From NCBI GenBank assembly GCA_002307275.1, contig DBTX01000007.1, positions 73,806 through 137,805 on the forward strand: a DNA stretch of 64,000 nt, read 5' to 3'. This document shows, one piece after another, positions 42,982 through 52,840 of the stretch. A program made the translations under genes and the position numbers. This DNA comes from Hungateiclostridiaceae bacterium UBA1305 (GTDB lineage: Bacteria > Bacillota > Clostridia > Acetivibrionales > DTU013). Below the pieces are notes generated by a model. The model was not told the origin of the DNA. It saw nothing but the letters and a program-made list of their open reading frames with translations, and ran no database searches. Numbering within the stretch: the first letter of the stretch is position 1; every line of letters starts with the position of its first letter.

Positions 42982-44511
42982 TTATTTCTTCAAGAATGCA
43001 TCCACCTGCTTCTGTACTTCCTCCAGTATTGTATCCTGCCCTGCGGCTTTCATCTTTGAATTAAACTCGGGCAGCACTTTTGCAAAATCCGTCATACCTG
43101 CGTTCAAAGCTTTGCTATATGCGCCGAATACATTATTGACCTGGGCAAGCTCAGTGGAAACCTTTTCCGGATTAAAAACGAAGCCCTGCAGCGGACTTAT
43201 CACAGCGCCGGAGTCCCAATTCTTTATCGTATTGATATACTCATCCGTTGCATACTGGTTAAATCTCAGATAATTCAGGTTTTTGAACATCCATGCCGGG
43301 AAACTGGAATAGTCGGAATTCAGGTATACCAGCCTGTCATTATCGATTTTGTAGTTTTTATCCTTGATCCCATAGCAGTATAAGTCATAGTTGTCCTGGC
43401 TGGCAAAAATCCATGCCCAAAATTGTACCACCTGGTCGGGATGCTTGCTCACGGGAGACAAATACACTGCGTTACCGCCATTGCCCATGATGAATTTTTT
43501 ACCACTGCCCATCACAGGCTGGTCATTCAATATGGCCTCTGGAACGTTTGCCACAATGGAAGCCTGCTGCTCGGAGGATTGAAGAGCCGAACCGTCCTTG
43601 CATGCCGCCGCCCCCGCATTAAGCTTGGCCTGCTCATCGCCGATATTCAGAATATCCTTCGGTATATACCCGGCATTATACCATTCCCGCGCTTTAGCCA
43701 GGGAATCTTTAAAAGCCGGTGCATCCTGAATACGCATCAGCGTGACCGAATTGTCCTCATTGACCCGGACGGCTACGGCACCGTTAGTACCACCCAGGTA
43801 ATCTTCGGGGCCGAAGGCGGGCATGATTACATATGCTGCAGAAGCTGAACACAGCGGTATCAAGGTAGGTTCCTTTTCTTTTATTGTCTTAAAATATAAA
43901 TCCATATTTTGAATGTTATCCAATTTAGGCAGGTTGTACTTTACTCTCAAGTCCTCCCTGTATGAAAAACTGTGGTATACGTTAACCAATGGAGAATTAC
44001 CGGTACTGGGAATTCCCATAAGCTTCCCGTCGATCTTCATGGTATCGAACAGCTCGGGCTTGATGTTGTCATAGATAGACTTCCCATATTTAGCCATCAG
44101 ATCGTCAAGCGGCGCAACGATTTTCTTAGCCACATTGACAGATAAATCCGATGAACCGCCCCAAAACCAATCGATCTCTTCACCGGCAGCAATGGCCATC
44201 TGTATTTTGTTACCATACTGATCCCATGGTGCCCAAGTCAGTGACAGATTGACTCCGATGTCCTTGCCGAGCTTCTCATTAAGCACTGTAAACACATCGG
44301 AAAGGCCCTTTGGTTCATCGCCGGGGAAGATGCTTTTAATTGTAACGATTTCCTTGGGTGTCTCCGTCGACGCCTGAGTCGCCACTGCTTGCGATGACTC
44401 CGTCCGTGTTGATTCCTGCTGCTGTACATTCTGTCCACAGCCTGCCATTGCTGTCAGCAACATAATACCTGCGATTATTGCTGCAATTAGCTTGAAGATT
44501 TTGGTTGACAT
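42982..44511 (-). CDS. Extracellular solute-binding lipoprotein, LplA/YtcQ type
   Basis: A 509-residue binding protein of the large type found with LplB/LplC permeases, common for oligosaccharide or glycan fragments. A lipoprotein signal peptide ends at AMAGC (Cys25), followed by a QQESTRTESS-type tether. Then comes VTIKSIFPGDEPKG, with long mature domains and a C-terminal EVQKQVDAFLKK. GAGGGGGT precedes the ATG, and a TATAAT/TTTACA pair sits close upstream. It follows the permease pair by 121 bases in the same direction. It would capture the ligand outside the cell for import. Confidence 0.9.
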   Translation of the reverse strand: MSTKIFKLIAAIIAGIMLLTAMAGCGQNVQQQESTRTESSQAVATQASTETPKEIVTIKSIFPGDEPKGLSDVFTVLNEKLGKDIGVNLSLTWAPWDQYGNKIQMAIAAGEEIDWFWGGSSDLSVNVAKKIVAPLDDLMAKYGKSIYDNIKPELFDTMKIDGKLMGIPSTGNSPLVNVYHSFSYREDLRVKYNLPKLDNIQNMDLYFKTIKEKEPTLIPLCSASAAYVIMPAFGPEDYLGGTNGAVAVRVNEDNSVTLMRIQDAPAFKDSLAKAREWYNAGYIPKDILNIGDEQAKLNAGAAACKDGSALQSSEQQASIVANVPEAILNDQPVMGSGKKFIMGNGGNAVYLSPVSKHPDQVVQFWAWIFASQDNYDLYCYGIKDKNYKIDNDRLVYLNSDYSSFPAWMFKNLNYLRFNQYATDEYINTIKNWDSGAVISPLQGFVFNPEKVSTELAQVNNVFGAYSKALNAGMTDFAKVLPEFNSKMKAAGQDTILEEVQKQVDAFLKK

Positions 44512-44528
44512 AATTTACCCCCTCTAAT

Positions 44529-44558
44529 ATTATAGTATACTTGCTAACCGGTTGTAAA
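44529..44558 (-). promoter_or_regulatory. Possible internal promoter before the binding-lipoprotein gene
   Basis: On the minus strand TTTACA (44558-44553) and TATAAT (44534-44529) are 18 bases apart. The predicted transcription start falls almost at the ribosome site, so the 5' leader would be very short. It may not be real. Confidence 0.35.
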
Positions 44559-44632
44559 CCGATATAAGCCTGTTTGATGCCTGGATATCTCCAGTGGAGC
44601 CGTAATTTCGTCCATGCCGGCCCATATCACGT

Positions 44633-45529
44633 TCAGCCTTTCACTGCGCCGATGATGATTCCTTTAACAAAATATCTTTGTAAAAACGGGTAAACGAAGA
44701 TAATAGGGCCAATAGTCACAATCGTTGTCGCCATTCTAACGCTTTCAGCCGGAAGGATCACATTCTGGGTCTGATTGGCGCCGTTTGCCAGATTGGAGCC
44801 TGAAGCAAGAAAATTCAGGTTCGAAATAATTCTATACAAACTATACTGGAGAGGAACAAGCTCCTTTTTATCTATGAAAAACAGCGCATTATAGAAGTCA
44901 TTCCAGTATGCCAGCATGTAAAACAACGAAATCGTTGCGATAATAGGCGCCGATACAGGAAAAATGATCCGTACCAAAACACGGAATTCACCCGCTCCGT
45001 CAATCACCGCCGATTCTCTGAGGGATTCGGGAATACCTTTGAAATAAGTCCTCATGAGCATTACATAAAATGGATTCACGAGCATGGGAAGTATCAACGC
45101 CCATATGCTGTTTTTCATATGCAGGTATTTTACGCAAAGGATATACCACGGAACCATCCCACCATTAAAAAGCATTGTAAAATAGACAAAGAAGGAAATA
45201 TGATTTCTCAATCTCAACGATTTGATTGAAATAACATAGGAGAGTGCGGCGGTGGTTACAAGGCTCAGCAGGGTTCCAGCCAAAGTAATGAACAAGGTGA
45301 CCTTATATCCTGTAACAATGTTACTGCTGTCCCGAAACAGTATATATCTGTATCCTTCCAGTGAAAACGCTTTGGGAATGAGGCTGATTCCATTTACAAT
45401 CAATTCCTTCTCATCGGTAAAAGAGCCTGCAAGGATTATAAGAAAAGGAATGAGGGTAAATAAGGACAATATACAAAACCAAGTGTAGTTTATAATGTCG
45501 AAAGAACTGATCTTTTTCTGTGATATCAA
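44633..45529 (-). CDS. ABC transporter permease, LplC/YtcP type
   Basis: A 298-residue membrane subunit of a CUT1-type oligosaccharide importer. Six spans; the EAA loop ESLRESAVIDGAGEFRVLVRI is near residues 180-200. The start is TTG at 45529 after GGAGGGG. It follows the LplB-like permease by 11 bases and precedes the binding protein. It forms the pore with the product of 45541-46524. As with the other importer, no ATPase gene is present here, so a shared ATPase must be used. Confidence 0.9.
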   Translation of the reverse strand: MISQKKISSFDIINYTWFCILSLFTLIPFLIILAGSFTDEKELIVNGISLIPKAFSLEGYRYILFRDSSNIVTGYKVTLFITLAGTLLSLVTTAALSYVISIKSLRLRNHISFFVYFTMLFNGGMVPWYILCVKYLHMKNSIWALILPMLVNPFYVMLMRTYFKGIPESLRESAVIDGAGEFRVLVRIIFPVSAPIIATISLFYMLAYWNDFYNALFFIDKKELVPLQYSLYRIISNLNFLASGSNLANGANQTQNVILPAESVRMATTIVTIGPIIFVYPFLQRYFVKGIIIGAVKG

Positions 45530-45540
45530 CTTTACCCCTC

Positions 45541-46524
45541 CTAAAAAAGTGCATAATCTTTTTCAATCTTTTTTACTATTTTATTGGCAACAAAGATAGT
45601 AATGAACCCCATAACGGACTGGAGGACTCCAGCTGCGCTTCCCATGCCTATATTCCCTCCAGCTTGTCCGCCCGTACCCTGGAAGGATCTGTAGACATAT
45701 GTGTCTATGATGTCTGTTGTCGAAAAAACCAATACATTACTTTTTACCATGTTCAGAACCATGCCAAAATCACCGTAAAAGATTCTGCCCACAGCTAGCA
45801 GCACCATGATTATGATGGTGGGGAGAATTGAAGGGATGGTTATATACTTTATAACCTGCCATTTATTGCATCCGTCTATTTGAGCAGATTCATATATCTG
45901 TTGGTCTATACCTACAATGGCTGATAGATAAATAATGCTTCCATATCCTACCCATTTCCAGATATAAGTAAATGTGAGAATCAACGGCCAGTATTGCGGG
46001 CTTGAGTACCATTCCACCGAATCAAGTCCGATAGCATTCCTGAGCGTATTGAGAAACCCTGTCTCCGTTCCGAACAGATAATATCCAATGACACCGACAA
46101 TTACCCATGATATGAAATACGGCAGCAGCAACAAGCTCTGGTTTATCCTTTTAAAAAGCGTAGACTTTACTTCATTTAGCAGAAGTGAAATGCCGACCTG
46201 GGAAAGTGTACCGAAAACGATGAAAAGCGTATTTAAAAACAATGTATTGAAAGTAATCCTAAACAAGTCGTTGGATTGGACTATAAATTCAAAATTTTTA
46301 AGTCCGATAAATTTACTGCCGAATATTCCATCCATTACATTATAATCCTTGAAGGCTATGATGATGCCTACCATCGGCAAATAGGCAAATATAAGGAAGT
46401 AAATTATCCCGGGCAATCCTATTAAGTATAGTGATTTGTTTTTCAACAAATCATAGACCAAGCTGTCTTTTTTGAATGAAATAAACTTATTTTTTTTAAG
46501 AACTGTCTGCACTTTATTATTCAC
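45541..46524 (-). CDS. ABC transporter permease, LplB/YteP type
   Basis: A 327-residue partner permease. The long N-terminal cytoplasmic segment (about 1-35) and the QIYESAQIDGCNKWQVIKYITIP EAA loop (near residue 226) are typical of YteP/LplB. GTG 46524 is used here; a GTG four codons further in is about equally plausible, since AGGAT is very close to the first. It is the first gene of its transcription unit. About 67 bases upstream is an element shared with the gene at 63771. It works with the LplC-like permease and the 42982-44511 lipoprotein. Confidence 0.88.
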   Translation of the reverse strand: MNNKVQTVLKKNKFISFKKDSLVYDLLKNKSLYLIGLPGIIYFLIFAYLPMVGIIIAFKDYNVMDGIFGSKFIGLKNFEFIVQSNDLFRITFNTLFLNTLFIVFGTLSQVGISLLLNEVKSTLFKRINQSLLLLPYFISWVIVGVIGYYLFGTETGFLNTLRNAIGLDSVEWYSSPQYWPLILTFTYIWKWVGYGSIIYLSAIVGIDQQIYESAQIDGCNKWQVIKYITIPSILPTIIIMVLLAVGRIFYGDFGMVLNMVKSNVLVFSTTDIIDTYVYRSFQGTGGQAGGNIGMGSAAGVLQSVMGFITIFVANKIVKKIEKDYALF

Positions 46525-46590
46525 ATCCTAATTCAATTTTAAGGTAATATGTTTTAAGGCCATCCGGATAGCCTGCTTCCTGACGTTAGT

Positions 46591-46648
46591 TTACTTTGCC
46601 GGACTATTAAAGTAAATTAAAAAAAGACCAGAATCATTTAAATAAATG
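46591..46648. promoter_or_regulatory. Shared upstream element, copy A
   Basis: TTACTTT (46591-46597) and AAAGTAA (46609-46615) are inverted arms, followed by an A-run, CCAGAAT (46628-46634) and TTTAAA. A copy with the same inner distances (18 and 19 bp between landmarks) lies at 63843-63900. Each ends about 70 bp before the first gene of a minus-strand unit. Likely an activator site, possibly for the AraC regulator at 40628. Confidence 0.6.
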
Positions 46649-46652
46649 CATA

Positions 46653-47549
46653 TTACTCCTTATACAAAATATTATTTGCAACATATTTAGGCATTACAAA
46701 CCTGGCAGTCATCAATGGGTCAACGATCTGGCATATCTGCGCATTTCCAACGGCGCTCATCAGCATTACCACCTCTGATAATGGAAGGCAGAGCCTGTCT
46801 GCAAGAAGTCCTGCCATATCCAATGCAGCCTGCTTTACCGCATCTTCCAACCTCTTTGCCGAAGCTATGGTGGTAAAATAATCTGTGTTTTCCAGAACAG
46901 GGTTTTTCAAGGATACCCCTTTTAAAACCTCAAGTTTGACTCTTGCATTCCCGGATACCTCTACTCCGGTCACGCCTATTTCACCGTCCCCCATCGCCGC
47001 GTGCAGGTCTCCGATGGCAAAGAGAGCGCCTTCTACAAACACCGGAAAGTAAAGGATTGCTCCGGCCGTAACCATTTGATTATCCATATTCCCCCCATGC
47101 GGCCCCGGCGTCCCGCAGCCAATCGCTTTAGCTTCGGGCGCCACACCTATAACACCTATCATCGGCGTTACAGGTAAAGAAATTTCAGAATTGAACTGGA
47201 CAAATCCATCCTGAATAGGCATGAGCTTGAATTTTAAACCGTCCAGCATATCCCCCAGTACTCCCATTCCTTTTCCGACACTCATGATGCCCCTGTCTGA
47301 AATTCTGATTCTTTCTACAGTCACCTTAAGTACATCTCCAGGTACTGCTCCTTCGATATAAACCGGTCCCGTTGCAGGGTTTATGCGTTCCCAGTCCAAT
47401 GCTTCAAGTCTGTCGTCCACGCTTTGAAGCTGATTTGCAAAGCAGTCCAGCGTCTCCATTTCAACAGATGCACCGGACTGCACAACCAATGCCGGAGCAT
47501 TGTCTTTTGAAAAAGCAAATATGTGTTTGCCCGAAATCTTATGATCCAT
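46653..47549 (-). CDS. Acetamidase/formamidase-family amidohydrolase
   Basis: A 298-residue enzyme of the acetamidase/formamidase (FmdA_AmdA) family. Seen: EGAVPGDVLKVTVERI (near 70), GPHGGNMDN (near 150) and DLHAAMGDGEIGVTGVEV (near 177), the metal and substrate segment of the family. It releases an amine or ammonium from a formyl- or acetyl-amide. GAGGTAT precedes the ATG. It comes 16 bases after the GH94 gene, as the last gene of the glycan unit starting at 63771. That context suggests it acts on an N-formyl or N-acetyl sugar product rather than free formamide, though the latter cannot be excluded. Confidence 0.82.
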   Translation of the reverse strand: MDHKISGKHIFAFSKDNAPALVVQSGASVEMETLDCFANQLQSVDDRLEALDWERINPATGPVYIEGAVPGDVLKVTVERIRISDRGIMSVGKGMGVLGDMLDGLKFKLMPIQDGFVQFNSEISLPVTPMIGVIGVAPEAKAIGCGTPGPHGGNMDNQMVTAGAILYFPVFVEGALFAIGDLHAAMGDGEIGVTGVEVSGNARVKLEVLKGVSLKNPVLENTDYFTTIASAKRLEDAVKQAALDMAGLLADRLCLPLSEVVMLMSAVGNAQICQIVDPLMTARFVMPKYVANNILYKE

Positions 47550-47565
47550 ATATATACCTCATTTC

Positions 47566-49899
47566 CTATAGCTCTGCGATTACTTCTACCGTTTTTTTGC
47601 CCTTGAAATAGTCTACAGGCACCTTATGCCCGTCAATAATGGCTCTGTCTACAATTAATTTTTCAATTCTGCCAGTTTTTCCAGCCTTATTTTTTATTGA
47701 TATTTTAAAGTGCGTCCCTCTGAATATCCGTTCAACCTCCACATTATCCCATTCTGCAGGAATGCAGGGATCTATGATAAGTCCATCGTAATCAGGTCTT
47801 ATTCCGGCAATATACTGAGAGACTGCGAAGAACATCCATGAGACAGTCCCTGTAAGCCATGAATTGTTTGCAATTCCGGGATTCGCATGCTGAATGCTGT
47901 TCATGCTCTGACAATAAACATACGGCTCTACCATGCAGAGCTCGGCTATGTCATTTCTCTTCGGCGGGAGAATGTTTTTATAGTATTCAAATGCATACTC
48001 GTTTCTTCGCATCATTGTTTCGGCAATAATAGCCCAAGTGTTTGTGTGATTGAAGATTCCGCCGTTTTCACCCCAGCCTGCCGGATTCCAGAAATACAGC
48101 TTTTGCTCCGGATCGAACCTGCTGGTTGCCGGATAATTTGCCATTACGCCAGAATCGGTATTCAGGTATTCTCTCACAGAATCAAGTGCGGCAGCAGCCT
48201 GCTCCTTTGAAGGTAGTCCGCTTAGAACCGCCCATGACTGAGGATTCAGGAAAATCTTATTATATTCGTCTTCCGATGAACCATACTTCTCGCCCTTGCT
48301 GTTGAATGCCCGGATAAACCACTTGCCGTCCCAAATGCCGTCCATCTTCGACTTGCAATAGTCATATATCCCATTCGCCCATTTCAGGTTATCCTCAAAA
48401 CCGTATTGCTTATAAAGCAGAATCAATTCTTTCACTGCGTGTCCCAACTGAAAAAAAACAAAAACGCTTTCAGCGCCCCCGTCTTTATTCATGGAAATAA
48501 TGGTGTCGTTCCAGTCGCCCTTAAGCATTAATGGCATTCCATGGCTTCCCAGATGATCCATGGTAAACTTTATCCCATTCTCCAGGTGCTCAAGGACAGT
48601 CCCTTCTCCTCCATCGTAAAATGGGACCAGCTCATTAAGGAATTGAACATCCCCGGTTTCCCTTATATATGTACAAACTGAAAAAGCCGACCAAAGGTGA
48701 TCATCAGATCTTCCGCCCCCATGAGCCTTTTTTGTCGCCGGGTAGTAGACGGACATGACGTCTCCGCGTTTATACTGGATACTGAGGAGTTCAATGATCC
48801 TTGCTTTTGCTTTATCAGGAATAGCGTGCATTACGCCAAGGACGTCCTGCATGCTGTCCCTGAATCCGATTCCGCGGTCAACCCCCCTCTCATAGAACGA
48901 AATAAATCTGGACCAGTCGAAGGTTGTTTTGCATTGGTACTGGTTCCACGTATTGAGCATTAGATTGATGTCCCTGTCAGGTACATTGAATTTCATTCCT
49001 GACATGAATTCCGCCCACGATTGCTTTAGCTCCAGGAAATCGTTTTCTATCGCATCCATATTAAGAGCCTTTTTACCTTTGATACCGGCAGTTTCCTTGC
49101 ATTCGGAGACTCCCAGGACAAAGACGGCCGTCTTTTCTTCACCGCCGGACAGCTTCAACGGACAGCAAAGACCCCCACAGGCATTGTCGGAGACAATGCC
49201 TGTGTTTGAACATTCTCCCCTTTCAACAGCAATGGGATTGCTTTCCGATCTGTAATTCCCCAGATACCGATCCCTGCTGCAATCATACCCCTCGATATCA
49301 AGGCTTGTTCCGAAATATGAAAACAGAGGTTCTCCCTCGACCATCGGATCAAAAACAATGAAATCATCCATGAACTGTGCGTCAAAGAGCTTCCGGGGCC
49401 AGTCACAGATTGTATCCCTTAAGGCTTCGTGCCAGCTGAACTCAATATAGGTAAATATCTTCAGGTTACGTTCTTCCATTGAATTATTCTTTATTTTCAC
49501 AACCCAGAGCTCATAATCTTTTCCCACAGGGATAAAATACGTTGTCTCCACATTAATGCCCGAGTAGGCTCCTTTGATTTTCGTATATCCCATCCCGTGG
49601 CGACATTCATATGCATCAAGGGATTTCATCACCGGCTGCCAGGACGGAGACCAGTATTCACCCGAATCCATGTCCCGCAAATAAATATATTTCCCCGGTC
49701 TGTCAACCGGTATATTGTTGAATCTATATCTGGTCACACGCCTGTAATTTGCATCTTTGTGAAAGCTCATCCCACCGGCGCAATTCGAAATTATCGCACT
49801 ATATCCGCCGCTGCCCAGATAATTTATCCATGGCGTCGGCGTATCCGGCCTTGTGATGACATATTCCCTTGCGGCGCTGTCAAAATACCCATAATTCAT
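47566..49899 (-). CDS. GH94-like glycoside phosphorylase (cellobiose phosphorylase relative)
   Basis: A 777-residue enzyme of the GH94/glycosyltransferase-36 family. Seen: the N-terminal super-sandwich domain (MNYGYFDSAAREYVI), GFRDSMQDVLG in the helical barrel, and the catalytic-acid motif GDWND (residues 461-465). The C-terminal domain follows HTNTWAIIAETMMRR and the final Ig-like strand. Family members phosphorolyse beta-linked disaccharides (cellobiose, chitobiose, laminaribiose) to a sugar 1-phosphate and sugar. Length is as expected. ATG 49899 follows CAGGGAG. It is between the GH38 mannosidase (40 bases) and the formamidase. No signal peptide, so it acts on imported saccharides. Confidence 0.88.
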   Translation of the reverse strand: MNYGYFDSAAREYVITRPDTPTPWINYLGSGGYSAIISNCAGGMSFHKDANYRRVTRYRFNNIPVDRPGKYIYLRDMDSGEYWSPSWQPVMKSLDAYECRHGMGYTKIKGAYSGINVETTYFIPVGKDYELWVVKIKNNSMEERNLKIFTYIEFSWHEALRDTICDWPRKLFDAQFMDDFIVFDPMVEGEPLFSYFGTSLDIEGYDCSRDRYLGNYRSESNPIAVERGECSNTGIVSDNACGGLCCPLKLSGGEEKTAVFVLGVSECKETAGIKGKKALNMDAIENDFLELKQSWAEFMSGMKFNVPDRDINLMLNTWNQYQCKTTFDWSRFISFYERGVDRGIGFRDSMQDVLGVMHAIPDKAKARIIELLSIQYKRGDVMSVYYPATKKAHGGGRSDDHLWSAFSVCTYIRETGDVQFLNELVPFYDGGEGTVLEHLENGIKFTMDHLGSHGMPLMLKGDWNDTIISMNKDGGAESVFVFFQLGHAVKELILLYKQYGFEDNLKWANGIYDYCKSKMDGIWDGKWFIRAFNSKGEKYGSSEDEYNKIFLNPQSWAVLSGLPSKEQAAAALDSVREYLNTDSGVMANYPATSRFDPEQKLYFWNPAGWGENGGIFNHTNTWAIIAETMMRRNEYAFEYYKNILPPKRNDIAELCMVEPYVYCQSMNSIQHANPGIANNSWLTGTVSWMFFAVSQYIAGIRPDYDGLIIDPCIPAEWDNVEVERIFRGTHFKISIKNKAGKTGRIEKLIVDRAIIDGHKVPVDYFKGKKTVEVIAEL

Positions 49900-49939
49900 A
49901 TCTCCCTGCCCCCTGTTTCTTGAATATCCTATGTTAATT

Positions 49940-52654
49940 TCATTTATTTTTAAGATAAAATGTGTGGATTTCAAATTGACATGTGTTAAATGTGATGCTG
50001 CTTAATCCATCCTCGTGGCTTACTGCGATCCGCTCTCTTTGTCTTTCCATCAAATCGCATTTCCATACGGAATCCAGATTCAAATCAAAGGTGATTTTCG
50101 CCTCTCTTTCTTTGCCTTCCATTTCAATCAGCCGCAGAACAACTCCTTTTCCGTCCTCGGAAGCCTTGAACGATAAAATTGCAAAGCCTTTCAACTCTCT
50201 TGCCAGTATATCTACCGCAGTGGGCAAACCTCCCTGTTTTTCCGAAGCATCGGCATATGCGCAAACCTGTTTCATAAAAGCTTCCTCCGCAAGCCTGCCG
50301 ATCCTGCCGATATTACGGCCGCCTTCATGCGGAATGAATCTGTACCTGAAGCGTAAATTTCCTCCGATCCATTGCGGGAAATTTGTCCCCCAGGTATTAT
50401 TAAAGGCCTGGAACCAAACCAAAGGTCCCTTGATTTTAAAATCTCTGTCGTATTTCAGAACACCTGGTTCATTAAAGGAAAACAGCGGCATGTCTATCGC
50501 AATAACCGCCATGCCATGTTCTTCATTACTGACGTCCATCCATTTTCCCATGCAATGCAGGTCTTTATTACAGCCGGGAAGGATATCCGTTTCCGGGTCG
50601 ATAACCGCACCAAGCTTGTTTATACTGTATTGCGGGTTATCAACCGCCAGCGGAAAAACAAAATGTCCCGATTCGATCATCGGTGTTTCGCTCTTCCCGG
50701 TAAGTTCGTAACTTATGTCAACATATTCCCTATCTTCATAAGCGATTATGCTAGTTTTAAATTCGGCGGCATTTCCATATTTCAAATGGCTTTCATCTGT
50801 AATTCCGGTAGTTATGGTAATTTTGCCCCAGTTATAGCCATTTTCGCACAGAATGTCAAACCTGTCCGGGACAAAGCGGAGATGCGGCTGATCTTTCGGA
50901 TATCCTGCCTTTCCCATGTCGTTTACCGCCCAATCGCGCAGTACGGCACAATAGTCGGCAAGATACCCGTTAAGCTCCCTGCTGCCATAAATGTCATAGA
51001 CGTACTGCCCAAAGCCATGGCCGGAACTACTGTCCACCCATTCCTTCCCATTGGCCTTCTGATAGAATTTCCTGATACATCCCGACACTTTGTCGATTTC
51101 TATTCTGAAATACCGGTTTTCCAAAATGCCATCCGTATTTTCCAGCCGGGCTGTTTCCTGCTTCCTCTCCGGCAAATTGCAGCCACTGGTGCCATCCAGG
51201 ATTTTAAAGGTTTTATAGCCCAATGAAGCCGTTCTGACATCAGCGGTCCTTTTACCCTCATGGTTCAAATATATCGGGATCTTTGTATCTGTTGATATGT
51301 CCAGAAGATATCGCGTATCAAGGGGCAAAACATCTTCCAGCACAACAGATAATTCCGCCTTCCATCCCAGATTGCCGCAAATAATCAATTTATCGCCCTC
51401 AACAGCGACAGAGCCGGCTAAAGAAGCCACAACATCCTCCATCAAAACCTTCACCTGCTTTTCAGCATGATTAAGGTACTCCAGCTGCTCCTGCCATGAT
51501 TCCTGAAGCTTCAGATATCCCGGATCGTTTTTTCTCAAAGAATCAAATATCTCTTTGTTATAAAAACCGTTTTCCCAGAATTTAAAGCCGTTCCACGAAG
51601 AACCCCAATGTCTTTCCGGGAGGATTGTCGCTTTTGTATCCATCGACCAGGTATGCTCGCCAAACAAAAGAAGCTTTTCATAGCATCCGGCCATACTATT
51701 ATGAATTTCCGTCTCTTTCTCTTTATCCATTGCCTTGCTCAGTCCGGCAATGTTATATATAACCGCCATGCTCTCTATCACAGGCAATACCGATTCAAGC
51801 CTTCTAAGCCTCGAAACACCTCCGGGCGCCGAGCCTACGCCCCTGATCCAGGTATCGGCCATATCGCCTTTTACAATAGGGATATCACAACCACTTTCCA
51901 GCATTGCCGTCCCGAAGTCCTCCAGTGAACCGATAACTACTTCCACATCCGGCAGTTCCCTATTCACCCTTGCAAACATTTCTTCCAGGAAGCCGGCATT
52001 CTGCACACCCTGGTTGTCTGCTGTCTGAAGCATGGCAAGCCAGTAAGGATAGTCCCAGTCATCAGGTGGCACCAACTCAGTGCCATAATCTTTTGAGTAA
52101 TATGTCAGGACCCGGCTTCCATCCGGCCCTTCCCAGAAAAACAACCTTGGCACGTCAGGCGTTGCGGCGCAGATATTACTTCCAAGGTGAATGAATTTTA
52201 TTCCCGCTTTCACAAGGATGGACGGAAGCATCCAGGTATGTCCCGGAACATCGGTCATCTTGGCGTCCGATGTCCATCGGCCGTATTTTTCAGAAAGCTC
52301 TCCTGCAATATAAAGTCCTCGTATAAACTCCTCAAGTCCACAGGATTCGGTATGAGTGGTAAAGGGCAGACCATGCCATATCAGCTGACCTTCTCTTACA
52401 AGCTTCTCCGCCCTTTCCTTCAATTCCGGTTCGCGGATTTTTTCCATAGCCTTCTTTAGCGGCCAGGAAGGGACCGTCCAAATATACTTTTTCCCCTCCG
52501 GATAATTTGAAGTAGCTTCACAAACTTCGACGGCGTCCCTGATCATACTGCCGCCGTACCATTCAAGAAGTTCTCCGGCAAGATTCGTGTATCCTATGTC
52601 AAAATGCGTTTTAAAAACTATAAATACCTTCTTTATATTAATGGCAATCATCAT
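49940..52654 (-). CDS. GH38-like alpha-mannosidase
   Basis: A 904-residue enzyme of the GH38 family (or its DUF5054-type branch). N-terminal KTHFDIGYT corresponds to the zinc-binding HxD motif (His17, Asp19). DAKMTDVPGHTWMLPS contains the nucleophile region (near residue 145, Asp). The C-terminal GH38C beta-domains follow. It lacks a signal peptide, so it hydrolyses imported alpha-mannosides in the cytoplasm. ATG 52654 was chosen by GGAAGG; the next ATG is almost equally good. It precedes the GH94-like phosphorylase by 40 bases. The closest functional picture is breakdown of a mannose-containing oligosaccharide. Confidence 0.85.
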   Translation of the reverse strand: MMIAINIKKVFIVFKTHFDIGYTNLAGELLEWYGGSMIRDAVEVCEATSNYPEGKKYIWTVPSWPLKKAMEKIREPELKERAEKLVREGQLIWHGLPFTTHTESCGLEEFIRGLYIAGELSEKYGRWTSDAKMTDVPGHTWMLPSILVKAGIKFIHLGSNICAATPDVPRLFFWEGPDGSRVLTYYSKDYGTELVPPDDWDYPYWLAMLQTADNQGVQNAGFLEEMFARVNRELPDVEVVIGSLEDFGTAMLESGCDIPIVKGDMADTWIRGVGSAPGGVSRLRRLESVLPVIESMAVIYNIAGLSKAMDKEKETEIHNSMAGCYEKLLLFGEHTWSMDTKATILPERHWGSSWNGFKFWENGFYNKEIFDSLRKNDPGYLKLQESWQEQLEYLNHAEKQVKVLMEDVVASLAGSVAVEGDKLIICGNLGWKAELSVVLEDVLPLDTRYLLDISTDTKIPIYLNHEGKRTADVRTASLGYKTFKILDGTSGCNLPERKQETARLENTDGILENRYFRIEIDKVSGCIRKFYQKANGKEWVDSSSGHGFGQYVYDIYGSRELNGYLADYCAVLRDWAVNDMGKAGYPKDQPHLRFVPDRFDILCENGYNWGKITITTGITDESHLKYGNAAEFKTSIIAYEDREYVDISYELTGKSETPMIESGHFVFPLAVDNPQYSINKLGAVIDPETDILPGCNKDLHCMGKWMDVSNEEHGMAVIAIDMPLFSFNEPGVLKYDRDFKIKGPLVWFQAFNNTWGTNFPQWIGGNLRFRYRFIPHEGGRNIGRIGRLAEEAFMKQVCAYADASEKQGGLPTAVDILARELKGFAILSFKASEDGKGVVLRLIEMEGKEREAKITFDLNLDSVWKCDLMERQRERIAVSHEDGLSSITFNTCQFEIHTFYLKNK

Positions 52655-52759
52655 TCCTTCCTTCAAAATCACCGATATGTTCCATTTTTACTTATGCTTC
52701 CTCTGTACTGTCTCGAATATTTTCCAGCTGAACACCTGAATTTTAAATCAGCCCGGATC

Positions 52760-52790
52760 GGGAGGGGAGGGTTTTGCCCCTGCCCCCTCC
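52760..52790 (-). terminator. G-rich hairpin after the SLH-protein gene (weak terminator candidate)
   Basis: GGAGGGGAGGG (from 52761) can pair with CCCCTGCCCCCTCC (to 52790). It lies 50 bases past the SLH gene stop, before GH38. No U-run follows on the minus strand, so termination is probably partial or absent; it may instead separate expression levels of the surface proteins from the intracellular enzymes. Confidence 0.4.
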
Positions 52791-52840
52791 TGAATTCCCC
52801 CGGCTGTCCCATAAAAACCAGCTATGCAACAGATAGGACT

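Noticed and set aside
50372..51226. A 284-codon plus-strand frame opposite the GH38 gene
   Set aside because: Shadow of the mannosidase in the other strand; no domain or translation signal.
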